A stretch of DNA of 64,000 bases from Neorhodopirellula pilleata (GTDB lineage: Bacteria; Planctomycetota; Planctomycetia; Pirellulales; Pirellulaceae). The first letter of the stretch is position 1. Each line of letters begins with the position of its first letter. The stretch spans positions 21,020 to 85,019 of the forward strand of contig NZ_SJPM01000018.1 of assembly GCF_007859915.1 (NCBI RefSeq). The letters are read 5' to 3'. The notes beneath the pieces are model-generated. The model did not search any database and had not been told where the DNA came from. It saw only the letters and a program-made list of their open reading frames with translations. The position numbers and the translations under genes are program-made. This document shows positions 16,126 to 24,825 of this stretch, piece by piece.

Positions 16126-16229
16126 TTTCCCTGTTTCCCTGTTTCCCTGTCTTCCTGTCTTCCTGTCTTCCTGTCTTCCTGTTTCCCTGTCTTCCTGTTT
16201 CCCTGTCTTCCTGACATCCTGTATTCCCT
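16126..16229. repeat. Octamer tandem repeat (TTTCCCTG / TCTTCCTG)
   Basis: Thirteen consecutive 8-bp units follow one another: three TTTCCCTG, four TCTTCCTG, then an alternation of the two types, ending with the diverged ACATCCTG and TATTCCCT. The strand is almost purely pyrimidine except for the G of each unit. It lies in the 690-bp gap between the AsmA-like gene and the outer-membrane barrel gene. The two unit types differ at two positions, so the array probably grew by duplication of blocks. Confidence 0.9.
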
Positions 16230-16709
16230 AGACATGGAACCTGTAACGGATGGGCAAAGTCCTCCCGGTAGTCACACTGGACCGGTTGAGGGGCGTTTGG
16301 CGGTCGAATGCATTGTGATCTGCCGACGACGCGGGTTTACTCACTTTCCTGGTTTTGCACGGTGGATAAGGTTTCACCCTCGCCGATCAGATAGGGCGTT
16401 GGGATTGCGGTTGATCGCGAGCATAGGCGTGCGAATCTAGGCGTATTCACCACAAATCCCTTTCCATGCCAACCCGCAATCAAGCTGGACGGTCGTGTAG
16501 TCACCATTGTCTTCCCAATCGAAGATAACTGGTGACTGGATTGATACGATTTTGTTGGAGCAAGTGCCTCTCCCGTCGGACAGGCCTCACGGTCATCCGG
16601 CTTCGTTCCGCCACAAAAACGATCAACCTTCCATACGACTTCGTTCGGGCCTCGCGGATCGGTCAATGCAATGACGCACCTGAAGCGACTGAACGAAGGA
16701 GTCGAAACA
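16230..16709. other. Intergenic region upstream of the outer-membrane barrel gene
   Basis: About 480 bp between the octamer array and the barrel gene. Short open frames on both strands have no family likeness or convincing start signals. It presumably holds the promoter of the barrel gene; I could not pick out a convincing -35/-10 pair. The ribosome-binding site GAAGGAGT is at its end. Confidence 0.5.
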
Positions 16710-18737
16710 ATGAAATTCAATGTCTTGCGAAGCGTGGCCGCGTCCCTTTCTTTGGGAGTATGCACCATCGCTTCGGCGCAATACGGCCCAACACCCGCTG
16801 GCCCCTACGGACAGGCCGGCTATGGTTACGGTGCGCCTCAGTCGTACCACTCACAAGCTCCTTCGCAAGCTCAAGCTGGCGTGCCGAGAACTCAGGCGTT
16901 CCAGTCCTACGGTAGCAACGTCTACCAGCAACCGGCCTACCAGCCACCGAGCTACCAGAGCCCGTCCAAATGGAGCAACTTCGGGATCGGAAACAACAGC
17001 GGTCCGGCTCTTTTTCAACCTGCGTCCACTGGTCAAGCAGAGATGCTTCCGGCGCCCGAACCGATTCCTACGCCGACACCGAACTACGGTGGTCCTTCGT
17101 ATTCCAACGCTCCTTCGCAAGACTCCTATCAACACGCGCCGCAGGCTCAGTACTCGGCACCGGCACCGATGCAGTACTCGGCACCTGTGCAGCACTCCGC
17201 TCCCGTGCAGTACTCGACGATGGAGCAACACGGTGCTCCGGTTCACATCGGTGCACCGGTTAATGATGCATACTGCGAATCATGCAACCAAGCCCCAGTT
17301 CAAAGCCAATTCGTCCAAGCCGCTTCCCAGCCTTGGGAAGGTGTTTCCTACGCAGCACAGTCGTGCGGAATGCCTGTCGCCGCACCCGTCCGTGCGCCGC
17401 TGTTCCCGTGGTTCGGATCGTTCGACCTGCTGTTTTTCGACCTCGAAACCAACGGAAAAGATCGCACCGTCGCGGCAGCCTATTCCGCAGTTGATCCGAC
17501 CCGACCTTACTTGCCCGCGATGGGTTCCTCGTCGATCGATCCTGATAACGCCTTGGGTTACAACCTGACGTTCGGACGGTATCTCGGTTGCGGGCAATAC
17601 GGCCTTGGTGTGTCGTACTTCAACTTCGATCCGAGCCAAGAGAGTGTCTCGTTGTTCAGTGCCGGTCCGATCGATGCTGCCAACGGCGAAGGTGGTTTGC
17701 GAGCTGGAATGCCGCAATACAACGGCGCCACAATGGCATACCTGTATGACAACGGCGGAGGAGTCTACAACCCTGTCACGGGTGCCGGGTCGCCGTACAC
17801 CGTCTACGACATCATCGACGGTAATGCCGGACAAACCGCGCTGGATGGTGGCGACACCGATGCCGCCCCAGGTGGCGCGGGCGTAACCTCGAACGCCGAA
17901 GCCGTACGGATTCGCGCACAGCGTGACGTTGATATCCAAGGCATCGAATTCAATTTGTTCAGCTTCGGTCTGATGGGTGCCCAACGTGCGTCGGCGCTGA
18001 GCTGCGGCGGTGGTGGTTGCGGAACCGGAATCGGTTCGTTCTTGGGTCTAGGCGGTTACCGCGGTATCGGCGGCTACGGCGGCGGTGCATGTGGCGACTC
18101 ATGCCAGCCCTGTGGCGATCCATGTGCCCAATCCTGCGGACCGCGTTTCGGGTTCGGTGGTGCGGCCGGCCCACTCGTTCGACCCTGCAACGGGAAGGTC
18201 CAAGTCGTCACCAGTCACGGATTCCGTTGGTTCCAGTTTGAAGAGACCACCGACTTCGCTTACGACGTCGATGGACGAGTTGGATACACCGACAACGACA
18301 TTTACGATTTCACACGAGTCGAAAACAACCTGTTCGGATACCAATTCGGAAGCCGTTTGATTTACTGCCTGCACAATCGGGTGAACTTCAACGTCGCCGG
18401 CAAGTTCGGTATCTACGGGAACAACGTCGAACAACGCCATACCTTGGGTTCGCTCAACGATTTCGCCGAGCTCGCCGCGATGCCAGGCTTGGATATCAAT
18501 TACGAATCTGAAGATACCGTCTTGTCGACCTTGGGCGAACTCGACCTCGGTTTGGGCATCCGCGTAAGCAATGCTTGGACGGTTCGCGGCGGTTACCGGA
18601 TCATGGGTGTGACCGGAATCGCTACCGCGAGCGACTATGCCCGCGACTACACGTCATCGACCGCAGCCGCAGCGATTCATGCCGACAAGAGCTTGATTCT
18701 CCACGGTGCCTACGTCGGAGCCGACTTCAACTTCTAA
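16710..18737 (+). CDS. BBP7-family outer-membrane beta-barrel protein
   Basis: The 675-residue protein starts at ATG 16710 behind AAGGAG, giving a signal peptide (MKFNVLRSVAASLSLGVCTIASA-QY). Residues 25-200 are a low-complexity Gln/Pro/Tyr/Ser/Ala region with repeated QYSAP-type units. Residues about 240-675 resemble the BBP7 barrel family of planctomycetes: an opening FDLLFFDLE, alternating strands, and a closing YVGADFNF ending in aromatic Phe, typical of outer-membrane proteins. A Gly/Cys-rich insert with many CG pairs (about 430-480) interrupts the barrel, and the Cys may form disulfides. A strong terminator follows. It is probably an abundant surface or pore protein; the substrate is unknown. 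Confidence 0.75.
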   Translation: MKFNVLRSVAASLSLGVCTIASAQYGPTPAGPYGQAGYGYGAPQSYHSQAPSQAQAGVPRTQAFQSYGSNVYQQPAYQPPSYQSPSKWSNFGIGNNSGPALFQPASTGQAEMLPAPEPIPTPTPNYGGPSYSNAPSQDSYQHAPQAQYSAPAPMQYSAPVQHSAPVQYSTMEQHGAPVHIGAPVNDAYCESCNQAPVQSQFVQAASQPWEGVSYAAQSCGMPVAAPVRAPLFPWFGSFDLLFFDLETNGKDRTVAAAYSAVDPTRPYLPAMGSSSIDPDNALGYNLTFGRYLGCGQYGLGVSYFNFDPSQESVSLFSAGPIDAANGEGGLRAGMPQYNGATMAYLYDNGGGVYNPVTGAGSPYTVYDIIDGNAGQTALDGGDTDAAPGGAGVTSNAEAVRIRAQRDVDIQGIEFNLFSFGLMGAQRASALSCGGGGCGTGIGSFLGLGGYRGIGGYGGGACGDSCQPCGDPCAQSCGPRFGFGGAAGPLVRPCNGKVQVVTSHGFRWFQFEETTDFAYDVDGRVGYTDNDIYDFTRVENNLFGYQFGSRLIYCLHNRVNFNVAGKFGIYGNNVEQRHTLGSLNDFAELAAMPGLDINYESEDTVLSTLGELDLGLGIRVSNAWTVRGGYRIMGVTGIATASDYARDYTSSTAAAAIHADKSLILHGAYVGADFNF

Positions 18738-18857
18738 GTTGATCGTGGTGGCATAAAAGTCTTCGTCGCGGCTCTTGATCTGGCTTCGACGCGGACGCCA
18801 CCGCTGCTCAACGACCGTCACCGGCGACCTGTCCGGGATTCCCGGTGACAATCGACA

Positions 18858-18894
18858 CCTCAGGGTTTTCGCAAGAAAGCCCTGAGGTTTTTTT
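18858..18894 (+). terminator. Rho-independent terminator of the outer-membrane barrel gene
   Basis: A near-perfect 13-bp stem (CCTCAGGG...CCCTGAGG with inner TTTC/GAAA and one G-T pair) closes a GCAA tetraloop and is followed by seven T. It lies about 120 bp downstream of the barrel stop codon and reads in the same direction. Confidence 0.92.
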
Positions 18895-18902
18895 GTCTTC
18901 CT

Positions 18903-18942
18903 GTAGGCTGGGTCGCAGCCGCTTCGGCGAAGACCCGGCATT
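18903..18942 (+). repeat. Dispersed repeat, second copy of the GTAGGCTGGGTCGCAGC element
   Basis: GTAGGCTGGGTCGCAGC followed by CG-rich spacer and GACCCGGCATTG matches the left end of the element at 13497-13534. Only the left end is present here, directly after the terminator. Confidence 0.75.
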
Positions 18943-18947
18943 GTCTC

Positions 18948-19067
18948 TAGTGGTCTGGGACAGCTAAAAGTTAGGGTAGTGGATCTTGTTAAAGATCCTG
19001 TAGCGGTCGGATCTTTAACAAGATCCACTACAGCCAACCCTAGTTCTTAGCTGTAACAGACCACTAG
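18948..19067. repeat. Long inverted repeat between convergent genes
   Basis: Outer arms CTAGTGGTCTG at 18948-18958 and CAGACCACTAG at 19057-19067, a middle pair around ACAGCTAA, and a perfect 22-bp inner pair (18977-18998 with 19009-19030, core GTGGATCTTGTTAAAGATC) around a 10-bp loop. The right end overlaps the MntR stop codon. It is the same kind of structure as at 11259-11470 but with unrelated sequence. Together with the terminator and the dispersed repeat it accounts for most of the 18738-19063 gap. Confidence 0.88.
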
Positions 19068-19483
19068 TCAATCTGCTTCATCGGCAACCCCGAGTCCAGT
19101 ACCTGTTTCATCGCCGCTAGCGTCTCGTCGCTGACATGATGTTCGATCCCTTCGCTGTCGATCGCCGCCGCCGATTCGCTGACGCCGATCCGCTTTAAGA
19201 ACGACTTGACGACCTCGTGCCGCCGTCGCGATTTGGTTGCCAAGCGTTTCCCTTTGCTCGTCAGCGTGATCGGCTGATAAGGCGATGTTTCGACCAGCCC
19301 GTCTCGTTGCAATCGGCCGACCGTCTTGCTGACCGTCGCATGAGTAACGTCGAAATGCGAGACCAGGTCCATCGCTCGGCAGACGCCGGCGTCGGCGATG
19401 GCGTCCGCGATCGCCTCGACGTAATCCTCGGCCACCTCACTGGCGTGATCGGATCGAGTTCGCTGATATTTTCTCGATGGCAA
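19064..19483 (-). CDS. mntR: Manganese-responsive regulator MntR (DtxR family)
   Basis: The 139-residue protein starts at TTG 19483 behind GGGGTGG; no ATG or GTG start fits the frame. The winged helix-turn-helix is at about 33-65 (RAMDLVSHFDVTHATVSKTV). All six metal ligands known from Bacillus subtilis MntR are present at the same spacing: Asp20, Glu23, His89, Glu111, Glu114 and His115 (motifs AEDYVEAI, RRRHEVV and EGIEHHVS). There is no SH3-like third domain, as usual for MntR. The protein should repress or activate metal transport genes when loaded with Mn(II). It faces a DUF1559 gene across a region with two palindromes, and the window also contains a Mn/Zn-type ABC transporter 35 kb away. 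Confidence 0.9.
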   Translation of the reverse strand: MPSRKYQRTRSDHASEVAEDYVEAIADAIADAGVCRAMDLVSHFDVTHATVSKTVGRLQRDGLVETSPYQPITLTSKGKRLATKSRRRHEVVKSFLKRIGVSESAAAIDSEGIEHHVSDETLAAMKQVLDSGLPMKQID

Positions 19484-19623
19484 ACGGCCACCCCTTTGGG
19501 TCTGGTTGACGGCGTGGATGACGCCTGCGGTCGATCCGCCAAGCGGAAGCGCATGTTAGCGAACGATGAAAACTTCGCCAACCCTCTTGATCTCGGCTCG
19601 ACCGACCTTTATCGTTGGGCGAA

Positions 19624-19670
19624 AAGTTAGCCCGGGCTAACTTCCCGCGCAAAAGTTAGTCGCAGCTAAC
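19624..19670. promoter_or_regulatory. Twin palindromes, candidate MntR operators
   Basis: AAGTTAGCCCGGGCTAACTT (19624-19643) is a perfect 20-bp palindrome, and 29 bp on, start to start, lies the imperfect copy GTTAGTCGCAGCTAAC (19655-19670). The half-site GTTAGC with GCTAAC resembles DtxR/IdeR-type boxes (TTAGG...CCTAA pattern). They lie between the divergent mntR and DUF1559 genes, about 140 bp from the mntR start and 22 bp from the DUF1559 start. Confidence 0.55.
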
Positions 19671-19692
19671 ATTGAATGAAGGAAACAATCCG

Positions 19693-20781
19693 ATGAAAAT
19701 ATTGAAACACCGTGCACGATATAGAGCGTTTACGTTGATCGAACTGCTCGTGGTCATCGCGATCATCGGCTTGTTGGTCGGACTGCTATTGCCCGCCGTG
19801 CAAGCGGCCCGCGAAGCGGCGCGACGGATGTCATGCAGCAACAACCTTCGCCAAGTGGGGCTGGCATCTCACAATTATCATGCCGCTTACAACCGCTTCC
19901 CCTCCGGCTATGTGTCGTTCGCGACGAACAACGGATTGGCCCCCGCATCGGTCCATATGGACGCGACCACCTGGGACGCCGGACCGGGTTGGGGATGGGC
20001 CGCCGGGTTGTTGCCCTTTGCCGAAGCCAGTGCGGTGGTCGGCCAGTTGCGAATGGACGATCCGATTTGGTCAGCCTCGAACGAGCAGGCGATCGGCTCG
20101 ACGATCCCGATGTTTCTGTGTCCCAGCACCACCGGCGGCGATGAGCCGTTTGTGATTCGCGACGAGTCGGGCAATCCTTTGGTGATCGCCGGTCGTGAAG
20201 TGCGTATCGGACGCAGTCACTACGTGGCCAGCCACGGCCAAGAAAGCTGTTGGGGCGAATGCGGTTCGGCAGCAACCGGAGAAGTGTTTACCAACATCTA
20301 CACTTCAACTACGACCATCGTACCGATCGATGGTGATGCCGGCCGAGTTGCCGACGGTCCATTCTTTCGCAATTCAAAAACCCGGATGCGCGATGTACTC
20401 GATGGCACCTCGAATACCATTTTTTTCGGTGAGCATAGTTCGGCGTTGAGCGAGAAAACATGGGTCGGAGTCGTACCGGGGGCCTTCACTCACCCGCAGG
20501 TTCTCTCGCCCGAGAACGGCCCCGACGCTGCGGCAACGCTGACGCTCGTTCACGCCGGACCGTCCGGAGGTGAACTCGACATCACCGGCTCGCCGATCAT
20601 TCACCCGGTGAACTTCCCGACCTATCACGTCGGCCAGATGTTCTCGGAGCATCCCGGAGGCGGGATGGTCGGCTTGGGCGACGGATCGGTTCGCTTCGTC
20701 TCCAACTTCGTCGATCTCTACCTCTGGGCCGAGCTATCGAGCATGAACGAAGGTGAACAGATTGATTGGGAGAAGTTCTGA
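19693..20781 (+). CDS. DUF1559 pseudopilin-like protein
   Basis: The 362-residue protein starts at ATG 19693 behind GAAGGA. It begins with a type IV pilin/type II secretion prepilin motif, RAFTLIELLVVIAIIGLLVG, where FTLIE is the cleavage and N-methylation site, then LLPAVQAAREAARRMSCSNN and the DUF1559 body (LRQVGLASHNYHA). The C-terminal signature HPGGGMVGLGDGSVRFV is typical. This family is greatly expanded in planctomycetes; it is presumably processed by prepilin peptidase and exported, but its function is unknown. The next gene overlaps it as TGATG. Two operator-like palindromes lie directly upstream, so it may be metal-regulated. Confidence 0.92.
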   Translation: MKILKHRARYRAFTLIELLVVIAIIGLLVGLLLPAVQAAREAARRMSCSNNLRQVGLASHNYHAAYNRFPSGYVSFATNNGLAPASVHMDATTWDAGPGWGWAAGLLPFAEASAVVGQLRMDDPIWSASNEQAIGSTIPMFLCPSTTGGDEPFVIRDESGNPLVIAGREVRIGRSHYVASHGQESCWGECGSAATGEVFTNIYTSTTTIVPIDGDAGRVADGPFFRNSKTRMRDVLDGTSNTIFFGEHSSALSEKTWVGVVPGAFTHPQVLSPENGPDAAATLTLVHAGPSGGELDITGSPIIHPVNFPTYHVGQMFSEHPGGGMVGLGDGSVRFVSNFVDLYLWAELSSMNEGEQIDWEKF

Positions 20782-21161
20782 TGCCATCGTCTCAATCCAA
20801 AAATCGATCGGCGGGCCCATCAAAGCAACGCTCCTGGAGCATCGCATTCGCCTCGCTCGTCGTGCTAGTATCATCGGCGTATTGGCTCTGGCCGACGCCG
20901 ACGGTGACACTCGATGACGCTGGCTACCAACTCACCATGGCACTGTATCGAATCTGCAACCAGGAAGACGCCGAGGGTCTCGAGAAAGTAGCTCGTAGCC
21001 TTGATCAATCCCCTGAACTTCAGAGTCTTTCAAACGAATCCAGACATGCAATCGCCATGGTCATCAGTCGTGCCAAAGTCGGCGATTGGAAAGACGCGTT
21101 GACCACATGCCGGAAATTGATGGACGACCAAGTTCGTCAATCCAGTCTTGTCGCCCGTTAA
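20781..21161 (+). CDS. Small membrane-anchored protein coupled to the DUF1559 gene
   Basis: The 126-residue protein starts at the ATG within TGATG, sharing one base with the stop codon of the DUF1559 gene. It has one N-terminal membrane helix (about residues 22-42, WSIAFASLVVLVSSAYWLW) after a basic Ser-rich tail, and a periplasmic helical part of about 80 residues with no motif I recognise. Translational coupling suggests it works with the pseudopilin, perhaps as an anchor or chaperone; that is inference. It ends 34 bp before a convergent gene. Confidence 0.65.
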   Translation: MPSSQSKNRSAGPSKQRSWSIAFASLVVLVSSAYWLWPTPTVTLDDAGYQLTMALYRICNQEDAEGLEKVARSLDQSPELQSLSNESRHAIAMVISRAKVGDWKDALTTCRKLMDDQVRQSSLVAR

Positions 21162-21195
21162 GGAAGCCTGGAAAGGACTCGGCAAAGCGGGTGAC

Positions 21196-24100
21196 CTACC
21201 TCGAGACGGCAGACGTGTCGGCGGTTGTCGAACGGACCATGCCGGGGAACCAATCTTCAAGCGTTTGGCTGACTCCGGAAAGAGCGCGGCGTTGGATCGT
21301 AGGCGATGCCAGCGGCCCGTCGACCTCGATGGTCCAAAACGTGTAACTCGTATCACGCAGCGGGCTGATGACTTTGCTGAACAAGTTTTGTGGACTGACG
21401 CGGGTGTTGAATGTCAGATCCAAGTGCTCTTGTCGCGACAGCGTGCCTCCGCCATCGAGTGCGACCAGATCGCCCCACAATGTCAAACGATTGAAATGAA
21501 CATCTTCCCCGAACAGGCTGAACTGGGTCTCACCGTCGGTGAACGCAACCGCTTCGGTGGGCGTGATTCGCAGTAGGTTGAGCGTCTGCACGATCAAGGG
21601 TAGTTCGTATAGGTTTGCGCCGCTGAGTCTTCCTGTTCCCGATCCTTTTAATAGATCGGTGTCGTTCAAGCGTCCTTCGATTCGGGAGTTCATGTCAAAC
21701 CTCCCCTTGATGCCCGAACGGGTTTGTCCCATTTCTGCCAGGATCGTGGCGATCTTGGCGTCCGACAATGAAACGCCGACGTCAAAATCACCACTCGATA
21801 GCGCCACCGTCCCACTGATGTCGATCAAACCGCCGAATAGGTTGCCAACCACCGGCGCTTGGCCGGTCACCGGACGTTCGTTAAGCGGATTGGTCGATCG
21901 CAGCGGTTGCCCGGTGATCGGATCGTCGGCACTGGAGAGAGTCCCCAATCGCAAGAGATCGCCGGCGATCGAAAACGGGCCTCGAATTCCTGTCGCTTGC
22001 AGTCCGAAGGCGTGCAACGAGTCGATCGCAACCCGCCCGCCTGCACGAATGATTTCGCCCTCTTTAATGCCACGAACGTCGATTTCCCCACGCAACGAAT
22101 GGACCGGGCCGACGTCACTGATTCGATTGCCTTCCAATTGCACCGTCACGTCCCAATCCAACGCCGGGTCGGGATGAGTCTCATCGGGAAGGCGGATGTG
22201 AGTCGTACCTCGAATCCCTAACGGTCCTCGTAGATCCAATCCACGCATCGCCCACGCCATTTGTTCGGGCAGGGCCGCGATGAGTTCTTCGTCGGGGATC
22301 AGGCGACAACCGGTGTGCAAGTCCATCGACAACCACCACTGTCCGCCCGTGTCCGGCTCACATACGCCGTCGGCAATCAGTCGCGATGCGTCGTGGCGGC
22401 CACGCAGATTCTCGATCACAACGCGTTGATTCTGATAAGTTACTTTGCCACCGACGATATCGATCCGATATGGGATCGCTTTTGGGCGTATGCTTAAGGC
22501 GTTCGGCTGGACGCTTTCGCCGGACCGTTGCGCTGCCGTCAATGACAAATCGATCGGTTGAGAGCCGCGCTGGTGTATTTGAACGTCGACCTGGTCCAAT
22601 GTGCCGGCGGGCGTCAATGCGTCCCAAATCGGACGAGACGACTCGGGCAATGACACCCGCAATGCTTGGTCCATCGCCAAGTCGGCCACGCGGAATCGCA
22701 GGTTCAGCTCCGATGGCCTGGACAGTCCGTCCGTTCGGTCTTCCGCCAATGGCATCTCGTAGAGACCATCACAAGCGATCTTAGCCGCGCCCGCGTTGTT
22801 GGCCGTGAACCCGATGATCCGGACAAGATCGTCCCGAACTTGTATTCGTCCATCGACATTGTAGAGGGGATAGGCGAAGTGGTCATATCGCAATGTTCCA
22901 CCGGTGACTCGCAGGTCCACTTGGCGAGTCGTCGTCCCTTGTTCATCGGTTTGAAAGAGGGCGGATGCGAGTTCCACGGCACCTCGCGGATGCAACGATC
23001 GTACGAATGACTCGAGTTTCGAGACCGATCGGCTATCACTTTGAATTGTTGCACCCGGTAGCGGATGCGGCATTCGGACTCGTGCGAATTCGCCATCGCG
23101 TGGTGTCAATGAAGCGATCAAAGCGTGGTCAATCGGTATCGCCCCTTCGGATTGGATTAAGATCTTCTTCTTGGGAGTGACGACCTGCTCGGGAGTCAAT
23201 TTCAAAGGAACTTCAAATTGACAGTGCATACGTCGACCGCCCGCCAAGCCGGTTAAGCGTTCGGCGTTGACTTGTCCGTCGGCGATATGAATCCATCCGG
23301 TCAACTGCTCGATCGGGTAAGGGAACTTCTCATAGTTCACGTCGACTTGGTCGCAATAAACTTCCGCATTGATCTGCCATTGCGAGAGCCACGATCCGGC
23401 TAGCGATCCAAGGGCGAGTGGGAAAGCGGAACGCAATCGAGCGTTCACGTCGATCTGACCGTTCGGTTCAAACCGATCGAACAGTACCATCGAGCGGGAA
23501 GGAAGGATCGACTCGTAGCGGCGATCGATCTGCAAGTCTTCGGCGGACAACACGAGGTCAGCGTTGGCGACAGAAACAACGAGCGTCGATGGTCCCATTG
23601 GAATGCGGAGCACTGGCGAATCTTGTGGTGTCGTAACGACGAATTCACTCGGCAGCATCTGCAGATTCAGATCAGCCGATGCGGTTGCCTGGCAAAGAGC
23701 ATCGCCCAACCGTACTGACGACGGCAGCAACTCGATGCGTTGCGGTGTGCAATGAATCGCCCCTTTTAAATCGCGAATGTCGTCTCCGATTCGCTTGTCC
23801 AGCCACATCGCTCGATGGACGGCCAAGTCAGCGGTATAGTCCAGTGTGGTCGGCTGGTTTGGTCGGACAAGATGTTGGAACTGCACTTGCAAGTCGCCCA
23901 GCATCTCGAATTTGAGCTCCGGGGTGATGATCTTCGAATCGCCCAACCATGGCTGCAAACGGCTTAGAACCGATTGATCGATCTTCCAATTTGTCACCGA
24001 CATCTGCATCTGCGTCAGACGTCGCTGCTGTCCATCGTCGTGGGACCTCAGTTTCATTTCAAAACCGCCGCAAAGGTCGCTTTCGCCTCGGATCGTGATT

Positions 24101-24768
24101 CGTTTGTCCGACGGAACCGATGGCGTTTTCGCGCCAAGTTGGGTGCCCCCTCCCGAATCGCAAGACGATAAGACCACCATGTCGTTGCAACGAATTTGCA
24201 AAGGTCGTTCGGTTTGATCGGCGACGGTCAAATCGATCGCTGTCGAACGCAGTTCGATTTGCGGGCAAACCGGACCGAGTTGCGGCGGCGGCCACAAACC
24301 TGCAAGCGACACCGCTCCATCGGCACCCAAGTTCAATGCTGCATGGACCCCGTCCAAAACAACCCGACGGGTCGTTAGGGGATTTCCATCTCCGAAGAAC
24401 TTTTCCGGATGAACGTCCGCGAAAACGGTAATCGAGGCGATCTCGACCGGGGCCCGCGAGATCCATTTGGACACCGAGGCGGCCAGCGGAAGGACGCCCG
24501 AACCCGATGACTTGGGTGAAAAGGCGATGCCTTCAAACTGCAGGCCGATTCCCGGGCGATAAATACCACGGCGGATTGAAACGTCCCAATCGACGTAATG
24601 CTCTCGTAGTTGTTTTTCAAATACACGCCGGGCTTGTTCCCCGATCGTTTGAGGTGCGATCGTCCGCCCGACAAAGAAGATCGCCGCGCAGACGACCACC
24701 AAGACCAGCAACGCTTTCACGCGTCCCGGTTTCGGTGGTGACGGGGGATCGGATTCCGGCTTGGGCAA
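21196..24768 (-). CDS. Very large AsmA-like periplasmic protein
   Basis: The protein has up to 1190 residues. The most upstream start is TTG 24768, and a GTG 15 codons later, just before the membrane helix KALLVLVVVCAAIFFVG, is an alternative. After the anchor comes TIGEQARRVFEKQLREHYVDW, then a long run of beta-strands. The C-terminal 250 residues have the AsmA_2-like pattern: GLIDISGTVALSSGDFDVGV, IKGRFDMNSRIEGRL and GTGRLSGANLYELPLI. Proteins of this type form long lipid-conducting grooves between membranes. It is read after the GT2-membrane protein pair on the same strand with a 57-bp gap. Transport of lipid or a glycan-lipid is inference from family and neighbours. Confidence 0.75.
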   Translation of the reverse strand: MPKPESDPPSPPKPGRVKALLVLVVVCAAIFFVGRTIAPQTIGEQARRVFEKQLREHYVDWDVSIRRGIYRPGIGLQFEGIAFSPKSSGSGVLPLAASVSKWISRAPVEIASITVFADVHPEKFFGDGNPLTTRRVVLDGVHAALNLGADGAVSLAGLWPPPQLGPVCPQIELRSTAIDLTVADQTERPLQIRCNDMVVLSSCDSGGGTQLGAKTPSVPSDKRITIRGESDLCGGFEMKLRSHDDGQQRRLTQMQMSVTNWKIDQSVLSRLQPWLGDSKIITPELKFEMLGDLQVQFQHLVRPNQPTTLDYTADLAVHRAMWLDKRIGDDIRDLKGAIHCTPQRIELLPSSVRLGDALCQATASADLNLQMLPSEFVVTTPQDSPVLRIPMGPSTLVVSVANADLVLSAEDLQIDRRYESILPSRSMVLFDRFEPNGQIDVNARLRSAFPLALGSLAGSWLSQWQINAEVYCDQVDVNYEKFPYPIEQLTGWIHIADGQVNAERLTGLAGGRRMHCQFEVPLKLTPEQVVTPKKKILIQSEGAIPIDHALIASLTPRDGEFARVRMPHPLPGATIQSDSRSVSKLESFVRSLHPRGAVELASALFQTDEQGTTTRQVDLRVTGGTLRYDHFAYPLYNVDGRIQVRDDLVRIIGFTANNAGAAKIACDGLYEMPLAEDRTDGLSRPSELNLRFRVADLAMDQALRVSLPESSRPIWDALTPAGTLDQVDVQIHQRGSQPIDLSLTAAQRSGESVQPNALSIRPKAIPYRIDIVGGKVTYQNQRVVIENLRGRHDASRLIADGVCEPDTGGQWWLSMDLHTGCRLIPDEELIAALPEQMAWAMRGLDLRGPLGIRGTTHIRLPDETHPDPALDWDVTVQLEGNRISDVGPVHSLRGEIDVRGIKEGEIIRAGGRVAIDSLHAFGLQATGIRGPFSIAGDLLRLGTLSSADDPITGQPLRSTNPLNERPVTGQAPVVGNLFGGLIDISGTVALSSGDFDVGVSLSDAKIATILAEMGQTRSGIKGRFDMNSRIEGRLNDTDLLKGSGTGRLSGANLYELPLIVQTLNLLRITPTEAVAFTDGETQFSLFGEDVHFNRLTLWGDLVALDGGGTLSRQEHLDLTFNTRVSPQNLFSKVISPLRDTSYTFWTIEVDGPLASPTIQRRALSGVSQTLEDWFPGMVRSTTADTSAVSR

Positions 24769-24825
24769 CGTAACGGTCTCGTCCTTGAGAACGTGGAGGA
24801 ATTCCCAATGTTACCGCCTTGTTTC

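Noticed and set aside
16720..17568. 282-residue frame inside the outer-membrane barrel gene
   Set aside because: Arg/Thr/Ser-rich shadow of the barrel gene, which has a signal peptide and a good ribosome-binding site.
19672..19692. Longer DUF1559 start at 19672
   Set aside because: It would add seven codons before the ATG at 19693 and lacks a ribosome-binding site; the ATG follows GAAGGA and leaves a normal pilin-like N-terminus.
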